Below are positions 23,125 through 31,991 of a stretch of 35,959 bases of DNA, one piece after another. The first letter of the stretch is position 1. The number at the start of each line of letters is the position of its first letter. The stretch comes from Bacillota bacterium. Lineage in GTDB: Bacteria; Bacillota; Clostridia; Oscillospirales; Oscillospiraceae. Location of the stretch: contig JAEXCS010000016.1 of NCBI GenBank assembly GCA_023402075.1, positions 1-35,959 of the forward strand, read 5' to 3'. The translations under genes were made by a program, and so were the position numbers. The notes beneath the pieces are model-generated. The model had not been told where the DNA came from. It saw nothing but the letters and a program-made list of their open reading frames with translations, and did no database searches.

Positions 23125-23421
23125 TCAGGAGTCTTCGTCCTCCTCGTCTTCAAACAGGGCTTCCATAAACAGATCGTACACGGCGTCCAGTTCTTCGTCA
23201 GAGTCCAGAGTGGAGAGCAGCTCTTCGCCGTTTTCCATCAGAACCTTCAGAATCACCAGACCGGTATCGGGATCCTCCTCGTCGGAGTCCTCCGTTTCGG
23301 CAGGGAAGAAAGCCATGTATTTCTGGCCGTTGTGCTCCAGCGCGTCCACGAGTTCCAGTTCAATATCGGTTCCATCCTCGTCGGTAATGGTGACAAAAGT
23401 GGGGCTGAATTCCTCGCTCAT
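23125..23421 (-). CDS. DUF1292 (YrzB-like) acidic protein
   Basis: A 98-residue, strongly acidic protein that fits DUF1292: FVTITDEDGTDIELELVDALEHNGQKYMAFFP, then an acidic insert and GLVILKVLMENGEELLSTLDSDEELDAVYDLFME, ending in a run of Asp/Glu. DUF1292 proteins are small and widespread in Firmicutes, and their role is not established. The ATG at 23421 follows AAGGAGG at seven bases. A strong promoter lies upstream at 23457-23485. The gene diverges from the penicillin-binding protein gene and its stop codon overlaps a possible -35 of the 6S-like RNA behind it. Confidence 0.92.
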   Translation of the reverse strand: MSEEFSPTFVTITDEDGTDIELELVDALEHNGQKYMAFFPAETEDSDEEDPDTGLVILKVLMENGEELLSTLDSDEELDAVYDLFMEALFEDEEDEDS

Positions 23422-23456
23422 AGAGGTGCCTCCTTACGGTTGGTTTCGTTGAATGT

Positions 23457-23485
23457 ATTGTACCCGCTCTATCGGAAAAATGCAA
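23457..23485 (-). promoter_or_regulatory. Promoter of the DUF1292 gene
   Basis: Read on the minus strand: TTGCAT (23485-23480), 17 bases, TACAAT (23462-23457), followed 36 bases later by the start codon. A good sigma-A match. Confidence 0.78.
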
Positions 23486-23604
23486 GTGAATCAGGTGTGC
23501 AAATCGTGGGAAAATGAAATTTCAAGGCAGGTAATTTTTCCTGCACATCAAAATTTCTCCTAAATTGCGGAACTTTTCTTTATAAAAAAGCGACAATTTT
23601 GGTG

Positions 23605-23633
23605 TTGACAGGAATGTTAAAATGAAAGATACT
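23605..23633 (+). promoter_or_regulatory. Promoter of the class A PBP gene
   Basis: A perfect TTGACA (23605-23610), a 17-base spacer and GATACT (23628-23633). The start codon is at 23716, so the leader is about 75 bases. Confidence 0.72.
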
Positions 23634-23715
23634 ATGGCGTATTATGTGCAGCCGTTTTGCCGAGGGAGGGTGAATCGGCTGCTCCCCTGAACTAAGGAAA
23701 AGGAGGTGTTCTGCA

Positions 23716-26343
23716 ATGGAAGAGCATGGCAGACACCGGGAATCGTCCCAGCCCCGTGAGCACCGCCGCCGCCGCAGGCCCGGAAGAAATTCCATGGATA
23801 CAATTTGGTTTGTAGTCCGAACGCTGCTGCTGGTTGGCATTCTCTCCGGCGCGATGATTGCCGGTATTTTCATGTATTACGTGAAAACGACGCTGACGCC
23901 CGCTTTGGACATCAATGCCGACGACTATACCATGAACCTCAGCTCTGTCATTATGTATGAGAACAGCGAGACAGGGAACTGGGAAGAGCTTCAGATGATT
24001 TACGGCGATGAGAACCGTATCTGGGTGGACTACGACCAAATTCCCAAAACCATGTGGGAGGCGGCAGTGTCCATCGAGGACGAGCGCTTCTTCAGCCACA
24101 ACGGGGTGGACTGGCTGAGAACCGCCAGAGCCACGACAAATCTGTTTTTCCGCACCAGCAGTACATTCGGCGGCTCCACCATTACGCAGCAGCTGCTCAA
24201 AAACATGACTCATGACGACGACAACACGGTGAACCGCAAGGTACGGGAAATTTTCCGGGCGCTGGAGTTTGAGAAAAATTACTCCAAGGAAGAGATTTTG
24301 GAGCTGTATCTCAATCATATTTATCTGGGCCAGAAATGCTACGGTGTGCAGACCGCCGCGCAGTTTTACTTCGGCAAGGATGTGTCCGAGCTGTCGACTG
24401 CGGAGTGCGCCAGTATTATTGCCATTACCAACAATCCCTCGCTGTATGGGCCTATGTCCACCGTGGTCATCACCAACAAGGAAACCGGCGTGAAGAAAAC
24501 GGCCCGGGAGATGAACAGGGACCGCCAGCAAAATATCCTGAAAAAAATGCTGGAGCTTGGATATCTGAGCCAGGAGGAATATGACCAGGCGGCGAACGAA
24601 GAGCTGAAGTTTACCGATGGCTCCGTCTCCGCGCAGGAGCTGGTTGCCGCCGACAACGTTGAAAAAAGCGGCGGAACCTCTACCGGTATCAACTCCTATT
24701 TTGTGGACAAGGTAATTCTGGACGTCTCTGAAGACTTTGCCAAGCAGCTTGGCATTACCACCGGGGCGGCGCGCAAGCGGCTTTACAATGGCGGCTATAC
24801 GATTTACTGCACGGTGGATCCGCATATTCAGGAAATTGCCGAGTCCGTATATCAGGAGCGCGCCAATCTGGACGTGACCTCCTCCAGCGGACAGGACCTT
24901 CAGTCCGGCATCACCATTGTGGACCCGTCCACCGGCAATGTGAAGGCCATGGTGGGCAAGGTGGGCGCTAAGCTGGATAATCTGGGCTGGAACTATGCCG
25001 TGGGCAAGCGGCAGTGCGGCTCTGCCATCAAGCCCATTACGGTTTACGCCCCCGCACTGGACGCGGGAGTGGTCACCATGGCATCTACCTTTGACGACTA
25101 TCCCGTGCGCCTGCTGAACGACAACCCATGGCCGAAAAACTCCCCGCAGGGCTATAAGGGTTGGACAACCCTTTCAAGCGGTGTTGCAAATTCTGTCAAT
25201 ACTGTGGCCGTTCAGGTAATTGAAAAGCTGGGCGTTAAAAACTCCTTTGACTTTGCAACGGAGAAGGAGAATCTGGGTCTGGTGGCGGACGATATCAACA
25301 CGGCTGCGCTGGGTCTGGGCGGCCTGACCTACGGTGTTTCCACCGAGGAGATGGCAGCGGCCTTCGCGGTGTTTGCCAACGGCGGCGTGTACAACTCACC
25401 CCGTCTTTATACAAAGATGGAGGACAGCAACGGCAATGTCATTCTGGACAACGAGACGGAAACGCATGTTGCTGTGAAGGAAACGACCGCCTATTTCATG
25501 AATCAGCTGCTTCAGGGCGTGATGAACGGCGGAACCGCTTCCCGGTATAAGCTCTCCGGTATGGCCAGCGCCGGTAAGACCGGCACCACCAGTGACAATA
25601 AGGATCGATACTTCGTGGGCTACACGCCCTATTACGCCGCGGCGGTTTGGTGCGGTTACGACAAGCCTGAACGCATCAGCTATTCAGGAAATCCGGCGGC
25701 CTCCATGTGGCAGAAGGTGATGCAGAAAATTGCGGACGAGCAGGAGAACAAGTCCTTTACCAAGCCCACCAGCGGCCTTGTTAAGGTAACTGTGTGTGCC
25801 GACAGTGGACTTCTGGCCACGGACGCCTGCGCGTCGGATCTGCGTGGCAGCCGTGTGCGCGAGGTGGAGGTGGCTGCGGGCACCGCCCCTGTGGAAGAAT
25901 GCAATCTCCACAAGTTCTATGACTACTGCACCGAGGGCAAGGTTCTTGCCACGCCGCTGTGCCCTGCTTCCAGCGTGAAGCCTGCGGCCCTGCTGGATTA
26001 TACCCGGGTGGACTACGGCCCCAGCATCAAGGCAGACGACGACGCCTATCTGATTAGTTCCTTGCAGACCAAGCTGGAGGACGGAACGGTTGTACTGCCG
26101 CCTTGCCCGGTTCATCAGGACGGTGTTTTACCCACCGATCCAGACGATCAGGGACAGACGACGGATCCCGACGATGGGGGAGACACGGGGCTTGCCCCCG
26201 AAACGCCGAAAACAGAACCCGGTGGCAGCGGCTCCGGCGGCGGAACAACTACGCCAACAGAACCCACGCTGCCCACAGAGCCTACTGAGCCTTCCACCGG
26301 AATAGACGATTGGATCAACAACGTCTGGAACACGGGAAACTGA
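23716..26343 (+). CDS. Bifunctional class A penicillin-binding protein (PBP1A type)
   Basis: An 875-residue peptidoglycan synthase. An Arg-rich cytoplasmic tail (EHRRRRRPGR) precedes one membrane helix at about 29-55. The GT51 glycosyltransferase domain has the catalytic Glu121 in SIEDERFFSHNG and FGGSTITQQLLKN (151-163). The transpeptidase domain has SAIK at 436-439 (active Ser436), SVN at 493-495 and KTGT at 621-624. After about residue 690 comes an extra extracellular region with several Cys and then a low-complexity Thr/Pro/Gly/Ser tail from about 800, probably spanning the wall. AAGGAGGTG lies nine bases before the ATG. The gene has its own promoter and terminator. It polymerises glycan strands and cross-links peptides at the outer face of the membrane. 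Confidence 0.96.
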   Translation: MEEHGRHRESSQPREHRRRRRPGRNSMDTIWFVVRTLLLVGILSGAMIAGIFMYYVKTTLTPALDINADDYTMNLSSVIMYENSETGNWEELQMIYGDENRIWVDYDQIPKTMWEAAVSIEDERFFSHNGVDWLRTARATTNLFFRTSSTFGGSTITQQLLKNMTHDDDNTVNRKVREIFRALEFEKNYSKEEILELYLNHIYLGQKCYGVQTAAQFYFGKDVSELSTAECASIIAITNNPSLYGPMSTVVITNKETGVKKTAREMNRDRQQNILKKMLELGYLSQEEYDQAANEELKFTDGSVSAQELVAADNVEKSGGTSTGINSYFVDKVILDVSEDFAKQLGITTGAARKRLYNGGYTIYCTVDPHIQEIAESVYQERANLDVTSSSGQDLQSGITIVDPSTGNVKAMVGKVGAKLDNLGWNYAVGKRQCGSAIKPITVYAPALDAGVVTMASTFDDYPVRLLNDNPWPKNSPQGYKGWTTLSSGVANSVNTVAVQVIEKLGVKNSFDFATEKENLGLVADDINTAALGLGGLTYGVSTEEMAAAFAVFANGGVYNSPRLYTKMEDSNGNVILDNETETHVAVKETTAYFMNQLLQGVMNGGTASRYKLSGMASAGKTGTTSDNKDRYFVGYTPYYAAAVWCGYDKPERISYSGNPAASMWQKVMQKIADEQENKSFTKPTSGLVKVTVCADSGLLATDACASDLRGSRVREVEVAAGTAPVEECNLHKFYDYCTEGKVLATPLCPASSVKPAALLDYTRVDYGPSIKADDDAYLISSLQTKLEDGTVVLPPCPVHQDGVLPTDPDDQGQTTDPDDGGDTGLAPETPKTEPGGSGSGGGTTTPTEPTLPTEPTEPSTGIDDWINNVWNTGN

Positions 26344-26350
26344 TGTATCC

Positions 26351-26384
26351 AAAAACCCGCCGCACGGCTATGCGGCGGGTTTTT
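26351..26384 (+). terminator. Terminator of the class A PBP gene
   Basis: AACCCGCCGCA (ending at 26364) and TGCGGCGGGTT (from 26371) pair around CGGCTA, flanked by A's and T's that extend the stem, with TTTTT after it. It begins eight bases after the stop. The following 180 bases up to the next promoter contain nothing I could identify. Confidence 0.93.
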
Positions 26385-26561
26385 CATTTGCGAGAAACGA
26401 AAGTCTGCAAGTTCAAAAAGAGGGAAAATGGTTTCTTCAATAAAAGCGAGTGGAGCGGCCAAAACCCGGTAATTGTGAGGTTTTACGGAATCAGGCTGTC
26501 GAGTATGGACATTTCACCGAAAAATTTCCCCGGAGGTCGGAAAAATTCTTGTGTTTTTGCA

Positions 26562-26590
26562 TTGCAACCTGTCGGCTTCTATGTTAAACT
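26562..26590 (+). promoter_or_regulatory. Promoter of the ACT-hom-lysC operon
   Basis: TTGCAA (26562-26567), 17 bases, TAAACT (26585-26590). It lies about 40 bases before the first gene. No threonine or lysine riboswitch is visible in the short leader. Confidence 0.7.
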
Positions 26591-26631
26591 AGGCAAAGTA
26601 TGAGGACAAATGACCATGGGAGGCGGACGAA

Positions 26632-27072
26632 ATGGGCAGAGAGGTCAAATTTTATATCGTAGCGGCGGACGCCCTGCCGGAAATTTTTGTAAAGGTGGCG
26701 GAAGCCAAGCGCATGATTCAAACCGGCGAGGTAAACACGGTGGGCGCGGCTACCCGGATGGCGGGCATCAGCCGCAGCGCGTTTTATAAGTACAAGGATT
26801 CCGTGCAGCCTTTCAACGATTTGAAATCGGAGCACATCATCACCTTTTACGGAATGCTGAAAGATGCACCGGGCGTGCTGAGTCGCGTCCTGTCAGGCTT
26901 TGCCGGGGCAGGCGCCAACATCCTGACCATTAATCAGAGCATTCCTACCAACGGCTGTGCCGCTGTTACCGTCTCTGCGGAAATTTCGGACATGGAGATG
27001 ACGCTGGAGGCATTTTTAGAGCAGGTTTCCAGTGTTGAGGGCGTGGTCCGGTTTGAGGTGCTGGCCGGATAA
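26632..27072 (+). CDS. ACT domain protein, PheB/UPF0735 family
   Basis: A 146-residue protein with a short helix-turn-helix-like N-terminal half (GEVNTVGAATRMAGISRSAFYKYKDSV, residues about 30-56) and a C-terminal ACT domain (ITFYGMLKDAPGVLSRVLSG...ANILTINQSIP). ACT domains bind amino acids. The family is found next to hom in many Firmicutes and is thought to be an amino-acid-responsive regulator or sensor; its action is not established. GGGAGGCGG lies before the ATG. It is followed 21 bases later by hom, so it heads an operon for the aspartate family. Confidence 0.9.
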   Translation: MGREVKFYIVAADALPEIFVKVAEAKRMIQTGEVNTVGAATRMAGISRSAFYKYKDSVQPFNDLKSEHIITFYGMLKDAPGVLSRVLSGFAGAGANILTINQSIPTNGCAAVTVSAEISDMEMTLEAFLEQVSSVEGVVRFEVLAG

Positions 27073-27093
27073 AAGCAGCGAAAGGATCGATTC

Positions 27094-28287
27094 ATGAGTA
27101 AGATTGCAATTTTGGGCCTTGGCACGGTGGGGACCGGCGTTGCCAAGGTGGTGGCAGAAAATGCCCGGCAGATTGAGCGCAAGCTGGGGGAGCCGCTGAG
27201 TGTGAAGTCCATTCTGGTCCGACATTTTAAGGATGGCCCCTACCGCCAACTGATGACCGACGATTTCGCAAGCATTGAGCGGGACGATGAAATCCGCGTG
27301 GTGGTGGAGACAATCGGCGGGACAGAGGCGGCCTATGAGTACACAAAGCGGGCGTTGGAGGCGGGGAAGCATGTGGTGACCGCCAACAAGCAGTTGGTGG
27401 CTGAAAAGGGCTGGGAGCTGATGGAGCTTGCCCAGAAGAAGAACGTGAACTACCTGTTTGAAGCCAGCGTGGGTGGCGGTATTCCGGTGCTGCACCCGCT
27501 GACGGAGTGCTTGTGTGCTAACCGGGTGGATGAGATTTTCGGAATTCTCAACGGCACCACCAATTACATTCTCACCCGTATGGTCCGTACAGGGGCCTTT
27601 TTTTCCGACGCACTGCGGGAAGCACAGGCAAAGGGCTATGCCGAGGCCGACCCCACCGCCGACGTGCAGGGCATCGACGCGGGACGGAAAATCTGCATTC
27701 TGGCGGATTTGGCCTTCGGCGCACAGGTGCGGCCGGAGGATGTTCCCATGGAGGGAATTACAAAGCTGTCCCTTCGGGATGTGAAGGTGGCCCAGCGGGC
27801 GGGTTACCGCATCAAGCTGCTGGGTCGGTGCATGAGGATGCCCGGCGGGGGACGCACGGCTTATGTGGCGCCCCATCTGGTGCCGGAAGAGCACCCTATG
27901 GCCAACGTGGAGGACGTGTACAACGCCGTGGCCATCCGCGGCAGCGCCGTCGGTGAGGTGATGTTTTACGGCAGGGGCGCGGGTGAGCTGCCCACGGCTT
28001 CGGCCTGCGTGTCGGACGTGATGGAGAGTCTGCGCCGCAGTCCACGGCAGGAAGGACTTGGATGGAGCGGCGACGCTGATGGGTTTGTGGACCCCGCAGA
28101 GGTGCCTACCCGCTTCTATTTCCGCATTGAGGGCAGCCTGATGGATGCGGCAATGGCCTTCGGTCAGGTAGAGGTGCTCAGCGAGGATGGAGAAACCGGC
28201 TTTTTAACGGATTCTATCACTTTGCGGGAGGCGTTGGAAAAATCCGAGCGTCTGAATGTGCTTGCCCGGCTGCGGGTGCTGGGCTGA
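27094..28287 (+). CDS. hom: Homoserine dehydrogenase
   Basis: A 397-residue enzyme reducing aspartate semialdehyde to homoserine, toward threonine and methionine. The NAD(P) motif ILGLGTVGTGVAKVV is at 5-19; ANKQLVAEKG, FEASVGGGIPVLHPL and GILNGTTNYILTRM are the catalytic-domain landmarks, with AEADPTADVQGIDAGRK after them. Firmicute Hom proteins usually reach about 430 residues with a complete C-terminal ACT domain; here the tail (TRFYFRIEGSLMDAAMAFGQ...) is shorter, so allosteric control may be reduced or shared with the ACT protein upstream. AAAGGA precedes the ATG. lysC follows after 47 bases. Confidence 0.96.
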   Translation: MSKIAILGLGTVGTGVAKVVAENARQIERKLGEPLSVKSILVRHFKDGPYRQLMTDDFASIERDDEIRVVVETIGGTEAAYEYTKRALEAGKHVVTANKQLVAEKGWELMELAQKKNVNYLFEASVGGGIPVLHPLTECLCANRVDEIFGILNGTTNYILTRMVRTGAFFSDALREAQAKGYAEADPTADVQGIDAGRKICILADLAFGAQVRPEDVPMEGITKLSLRDVKVAQRAGYRIKLLGRCMRMPGGGRTAYVAPHLVPEEHPMANVEDVYNAVAIRGSAVGEVMFYGRGAGELPTASACVSDVMESLRRSPRQEGLGWSGDADGFVDPAEVPTRFYFRIEGSLMDAAMAFGQVEVLSEDGETGFLTDSITLREALEKSERLNVLARLRVLG

Positions 28288-28334
28288 GCCGGGACTGATT
28301 GACCGGTTATCCATAGGAGAAGGGGTTAAAGCAA

Positions 28335-29546
28335 ATGAGTTTGATTGTGCAGAAATTTGGCGGCACCTCGGTGAAAAACGCCGAGCGTATCCGCCACGTG
28401 GCCGAGATTATCGAGCGGACGTATCAGGCCGGGAACGACGTAATTGTGGTGCTGTCCGCTCAGGGTGACACGACGGACGACCTGATTGAGCGGGCGCAGG
28501 AGATCAATCCCCGCCCCTCCAACCGGGAGATGGACATGCTGCTGTCCGTGGGAGAGCAGATTTCTATTTCCCTGTGCGCCATGGAGCTGGAGCGGCGCGG
28601 CCTTCGCTGCGTGTCTCTGGCCGGGTGGCAGGCGGGGGTGCAGACCTCTGCAGTGTACGGCGAGGCTCGCATCAAGCGGATAGACGCGGAGCGGATTCAA
28701 TCCGAGCTGGATCAGCGCCGCATCGTTCTGGTGGCGGGCTTTCAGGGAATTGACCGCACCGGAAATATCACCACGCTGGGCCGAGGTGGGTCGGATACCA
28801 GCGCCGTGGCGCTGGCGGCAACCTTCCATGCGTCGCTGTGCCAGATCTTCACGGATGTGGACGGCGTTTACACCACAGACCCCCGCCTTGTGCCAAACGC
28901 GAAAAAGCTCAGCGAGATTACCTATGACGAGATGCTGGAGCTGGCAAGTCAGGGAGCGCAGGTGCTTCACAACCGAAGCGTGGAGCTGGCAAAGAAATTT
29001 CATGTGAATTTGCAGGTCGTGTCCAGCCTGGAGGATAAGCCTGGCACGACCATCAAGGAGGTTACGAAAGTGGAAAAGACGAATATCGCAGGCGTGGTGA
29101 AGGATTCCAGCATTGCACGCATTGCCCTGGTGGGCCTGCAAAACAACCCCGGCGTAGCGTTTCAGGTCTTTGATCTTTTGAGCAAGGGCAACATCAACGT
29201 GGACGTGATTTTGCAGTCCATCGGCCGTGAAGAGACAAAGGACATCACCTTCACCGTCCACAAAAAGGACGTGGAGCAGGCTGTGGAGCTTCTGGAAGAG
29301 CACAAGACGGCTCTAAAATTCGACCATATCAACACCGACGAGCATATCGGCAAGGTGTCCATCGTGGGCATGGGGCTGATGAGCAACTGCGGCGTGGCCG
29401 CCAAAATGTTTGAGGCACTGTACGAGGCAGGCATCAACATTCAGATGATTAACACCTCCGAAATTCGCGTCTCGGTTCTGCTGGACGAGATGGACGTGGA
29501 TAAGGCCGTTCGCGCCATCCACGCAAAATTTTTTGACGAAACCTGA
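28335..29546 (+). CDS. lysC: Aspartate kinase
   Basis: A 403-residue monofunctional aspartokinase, the first step of the aspartate pathway. The N-terminal KFGGTSV (7-13) binds substrate, GRGGSDTSAVALAA and FTDVDGVYTTDPR form the nucleotide site. Two ACT domains follow: about 265-330 (IARIALVGLQNNPGVAFQVF) and about 345-403 (KVSIVGMGLMSNCGVAAKMF, NTSEIRVSVLL). Length and layout match LysC of the alpha2-beta2 class, in which a beta-only product can be made from an internal start; I could not verify such a start here. It is in an operon with hom. No lysine riboswitch is seen in the spacer. Confidence 0.96.
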   Translation: MSLIVQKFGGTSVKNAERIRHVAEIIERTYQAGNDVIVVLSAQGDTTDDLIERAQEINPRPSNREMDMLLSVGEQISISLCAMELERRGLRCVSLAGWQAGVQTSAVYGEARIKRIDAERIQSELDQRRIVLVAGFQGIDRTGNITTLGRGGSDTSAVALAATFHASLCQIFTDVDGVYTTDPRLVPNAKKLSEITYDEMLELASQGAQVLHNRSVELAKKFHVNLQVVSSLEDKPGTTIKEVTKVEKTNIAGVVKDSSIARIALVGLQNNPGVAFQVFDLLSKGNINVDVILQSIGREETKDITFTVHKKDVEQAVELLEEHKTALKFDHINTDEHIGKVSIVGMGLMSNCGVAAKMFEALYEAGINIQMINTSEIRVSVLLDEMDVDKAVRAIHAKFFDET

Positions 29547-29632
29547 TTTTTCAAGCTCAGGAATATGAAAGGGACCAAGCGGTTCTGATTCCTCTCTGCG
29601 GCGCATAAAGTCTCAGGGAGGTGAGTCGTCCT

Positions 29633-30133
29633 ATGAAAAATCGTTTTGCACATTTTTCCATCCGCTTTATGACGGTTCTGCTGGCGGGGCTGTTTTTATT
29701 GCTGCTTCGCTCGGTGGGGAGCAACCCGGTTTTTGCTGTGCTGACGCCTAGGTTTGCAAGTCCCTGGGAGCTGGGAAAGCTGCTGTTCTGGCCGCTGCTG
29801 CTGGCTGCGGTGATCCCTCTGCGGGACGGCGGAAGAATTTCCGAAAGACTTCCGTGGCTTACGCTGATGCCGCTGGCCGCCGTCCTTGTTTTCTGGGTGC
29901 TGACCGCCGTCAGACCGGGGCCGGGCGCGTATCTGCTGGTGTGGATTGTGCTTTCCGCCTTGGCGCTGGCGCTGGCCCAGCGGGGAATCCTTTCTAAAGG
30001 GGATCGCTCAATCTGGCTGGTTTTGGCGGTGGCAATGGGCATTTTATACATCATGCTGACTTTCCTGCCGCCTGCCTTCGGGCCTTTTTTGGACCCGGCA
30101 GATGTGGCGGCCATGGCAACCATTCCGTGCTGA
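29633..30133 (+). CDS. Uncharacterised five-helix membrane protein
   Basis: A 166-residue integral membrane protein with five predicted helices, about residues 13-28, 48-62, 75-93, 100-117 and 126-145. It ends with a Pro-rich loop and FGPFLDPADVAAMATIPC. The LTFLPPAFGPF end vaguely resembles small clostridial membrane families such as DUF6512, but I cannot confirm it. ATG 29633 is preceded by GGGAGGTGA at suitable spacing; the GTG at 29621 lies within that site. It lies 86 bases after lysC and ends before a hairpin, so it may be transcribed with the aspartate operon. The function is unknown. Confidence 0.7.
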   Translation: MKNRFAHFSIRFMTVLLAGLFLLLLRSVGSNPVFAVLTPRFASPWELGKLLFWPLLLAAVIPLRDGGRISERLPWLTLMPLAAVLVFWVLTAVRPGPGAYLLVWIVLSALALALAQRGILSKGDRSIWLVLAVAMGILYIMLTFLPPAFGPFLDPADVAAMATIPC

Positions 30134-30144
30134 CGGCACGCGGG

Positions 30145-30180
30145 GGAAAGGGCGCCGGTGGGCGGCCCTTTCCTTGCTTT
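30145..30180 (+). terminator. Possible weak terminator
   Basis: GGAAAGGGC (30145-30153) and GCCCTTTCC (30165-30173) form a 9-bp stem with an 11-base loop, followed by TTGCTTTCC. The T-run is poor. It separates the membrane protein from the ACT/UPF0210 pair. Confidence 0.5.
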
Positions 30181-30246
30181 CCATGGAATTTTACAGAGGA
30201 ACGGCGCGGCGTGGCCCGCGTAACAACAAGAGAGAGGAAGATACAA

Positions 30247-30516
30247 ATGAATGCAATCGTAACGGTGGTAGGGGAGGACAAGGTCGGCATTATTGCAGGC
30301 GTGTGCACCCTTCTGGCGGAGAATAACGTCAACATTTTGGACATCACACAGACCATTATGCAGGGGAGCTTCACCATGGTCATGGCGGTGGATGTGGGCA
30401 AAGCCCAGGTGCCCATCGGGGAGCTGGGCGCGCGTCTGGACTCTCTGGGCAAACAGCTTGAAATTTCCATCCGCATTCAGCGGGAAGAAATTTTCGATGC
30501 CATGCACCGCATTTGA
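30247..30516 (+). CDS. UPF0237 ACT domain protein
   Basis: An 89-residue protein that is a single ACT domain: AIVTVVGEDKVGIIAGVCTL, ENNVNILDITQTIMQGSFTM and a C-terminal RIQREEIFDAMHRI tail. The family resembles GcvR-type ACT sensors and nearly always stands directly before a UPF0210 gene, as here (10-base gap). The ligand is unknown. The start ATG 30247 is preceded by AGAGAGGAAG; a longer frame from 30127 is not supported by a ribosome binding site. Confidence 0.92.
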   Translation: MNAIVTVVGEDKVGIIAGVCTLLAENNVNILDITQTIMQGSFTMVMAVDVGKAQVPIGELGARLDSLGKQLEISIRIQREEIFDAMHRI

Positions 30517-30526
30517 GGGAGAAACC

Positions 30527-31885
30527 ATGTTAAATCAAAAGGATATTTTATCCACCATTGAAATGATTGATCAGCAGCATCTTGATATTCGCACCATTAC
30601 CATGGGTATTTCCCTTCTGGATTGCTGCGACCCCGACCCTGTGCGCGCCTGCCAGAAAATTTACGATAAAATTGCGAAATCAGCAGAAAAGCTGGTGAAA
30701 ACCGGAGAAGACATTGAGCGGGAGTTTGGCATTCCCATCGTTCATAAGCGGATTTCGGTCACGCCCATGGCGCTGGTGGCCGGAGCTTCCGACACGCAGG
30801 ACTACGTGCCCTTTGCGCTGGCAATGGACCGGGCGGCCGGGGCCTGCGGTGTAAACTTCATCGGTGGGTATTCCGCGCTTGTGCAAAAGGGAATGACAAA
30901 GGCGGACGAAAAACTCATCCGCTCGATTCCCGAGGCGCTGGCATCTACGGAGCTGGTGTGTTCCTCCGTGAATGTTGGTTCCACAAAAGCGGGTATCAAT
31001 ATGGATGCGGTGGCCCTGATGGGCCGCATCGTCAAAGAGACGGCGGCACGCACCGCCGACCGGGACGGGCTTGGCTGCGCCAAGCTGGTGGTATTTTGCA
31101 ACGCAGTGGAGGACAACCCCTTTATGGCCGGGGCGTTTCACGGCGTGGGCGAGGCGGAGCGTGTGATTAATGTGGGCGTTTCCGGCCCGGGCGTGGTGTG
31201 CAGCGCGTTGAAAGCCGTCCGGGGACGGCCCTTTGACGAGTTGGCGGAGACAGTGAAAAAGACTGCTTTCCGCATTACCCGTATGGGTCAGCTGGTGGCG
31301 CAGGAGGCTTCCCGTCGGCTGGACGTTCCCTTTGGCATTGTGGATTTAAGTCTTGCGCCAACTCCCGCCGTGGGCGATTCCGTGGCCCGGATTCTGGAGG
31401 AAATGGGGCTTGAAACCTGCGGCACCCACGGCACCACGGCGGCACTTGCTCTGCTGAACGACGCGGTAAAAAAGGGCGGGGTGATGGCGTCCTCCTCTGT
31501 GGGTGGGCTTTCCGGTGCATTTATCCCCGTCAGTGAGGATGAGGGCATGATTGCCGCCGCCCGGGCCGGGACGCTGACCATAGACAAGCTGGAAGCCATG
31601 ACCTGCGTTTGCTCCGTGGGGCTTGACATGATCGCCGTCCCCGGTGATACCTCTGCGGACACTGTTTCCGCCATCATCGCCGATGAGGCGGCCATCGGCA
31701 TGGTGAACTGCAAGACCACCGCCGTGCGCATTCTGCCTGTGCCCGGCGGAAAGGTGGGAGACACCGTGGAGATGGGCGGCCTTCTGGGCAGTGCGCCGGT
31801 GATGCCGGTTCACACAGAGTCTGCTGCCGACTTCATTACCCGGGGCGGGCGTATTCCGGCTCCGCTTCACAGCCTGAAAAATTAA
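30527..31885 (+). CDS. UPF0210 (DUF711, PFL-like) protein
   Basis: A 452-residue cytoplasmic protein of the UPF0210 family. It begins ILSTIEMIDQQHLDIRTITM and has FGIPIVHKRISVTPMALVAG, AGVNFIGGYSALVQKG-like sequence, SSVNVGSTKAGINMDAV and GVSGPGVVCSALKAV, the last containing the short pattern that links the family to the pyruvate-formate-lyase-like fold. No glycyl radical motif is apparent. The biochemical role is not established. It forms a conserved pair with the ACT protein upstream, so an amino-acid-linked function is plausible. GAGGGAGAAACC precedes the ATG at 30527. Confidence 0.93.
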   Translation: MLNQKDILSTIEMIDQQHLDIRTITMGISLLDCCDPDPVRACQKIYDKIAKSAEKLVKTGEDIEREFGIPIVHKRISVTPMALVAGASDTQDYVPFALAMDRAAGACGVNFIGGYSALVQKGMTKADEKLIRSIPEALASTELVCSSVNVGSTKAGINMDAVALMGRIVKETAARTADRDGLGCAKLVVFCNAVEDNPFMAGAFHGVGEAERVINVGVSGPGVVCSALKAVRGRPFDELAETVKKTAFRITRMGQLVAQEASRRLDVPFGIVDLSLAPTPAVGDSVARILEEMGLETCGTHGTTAALALLNDAVKKGGVMASSSVGGLSGAFIPVSEDEGMIAAARAGTLTIDKLEAMTCVCSVGLDMIAVPGDTSADTVSAIIADEAAIGMVNCKTTAVRILPVPGGKVGDTVEMGGLLGSAPVMPVHTESAADFITRGGRIPAPLHSLKN

Positions 31886-31918
31886 AATTTTTTAAATCCG
31901 CAAAATAACGGCTCTACC

Positions 31919-31962
31919 AAAAAAAGCTCTAAGGCCCCCGCACCTTAAGGTGCGGGGGCCTT
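31919..31962 (-). terminator. Terminator of the Cys-rich peptide gene (copy 2)
   Basis: A perfect 32-base palindrome (31931-31962) folds into a GC-rich hairpin. On the minus strand it is followed, after five bases, by seven T's (complement of 31919-31925). It closes the rex-SLH-Cys-rich unit and may also stop the UPF0210 transcript from the other side. Confidence 0.82.
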
Positions 31963-31991
31963 GGGGCAAGTATGAAGGGGGAGTTGCTAAA

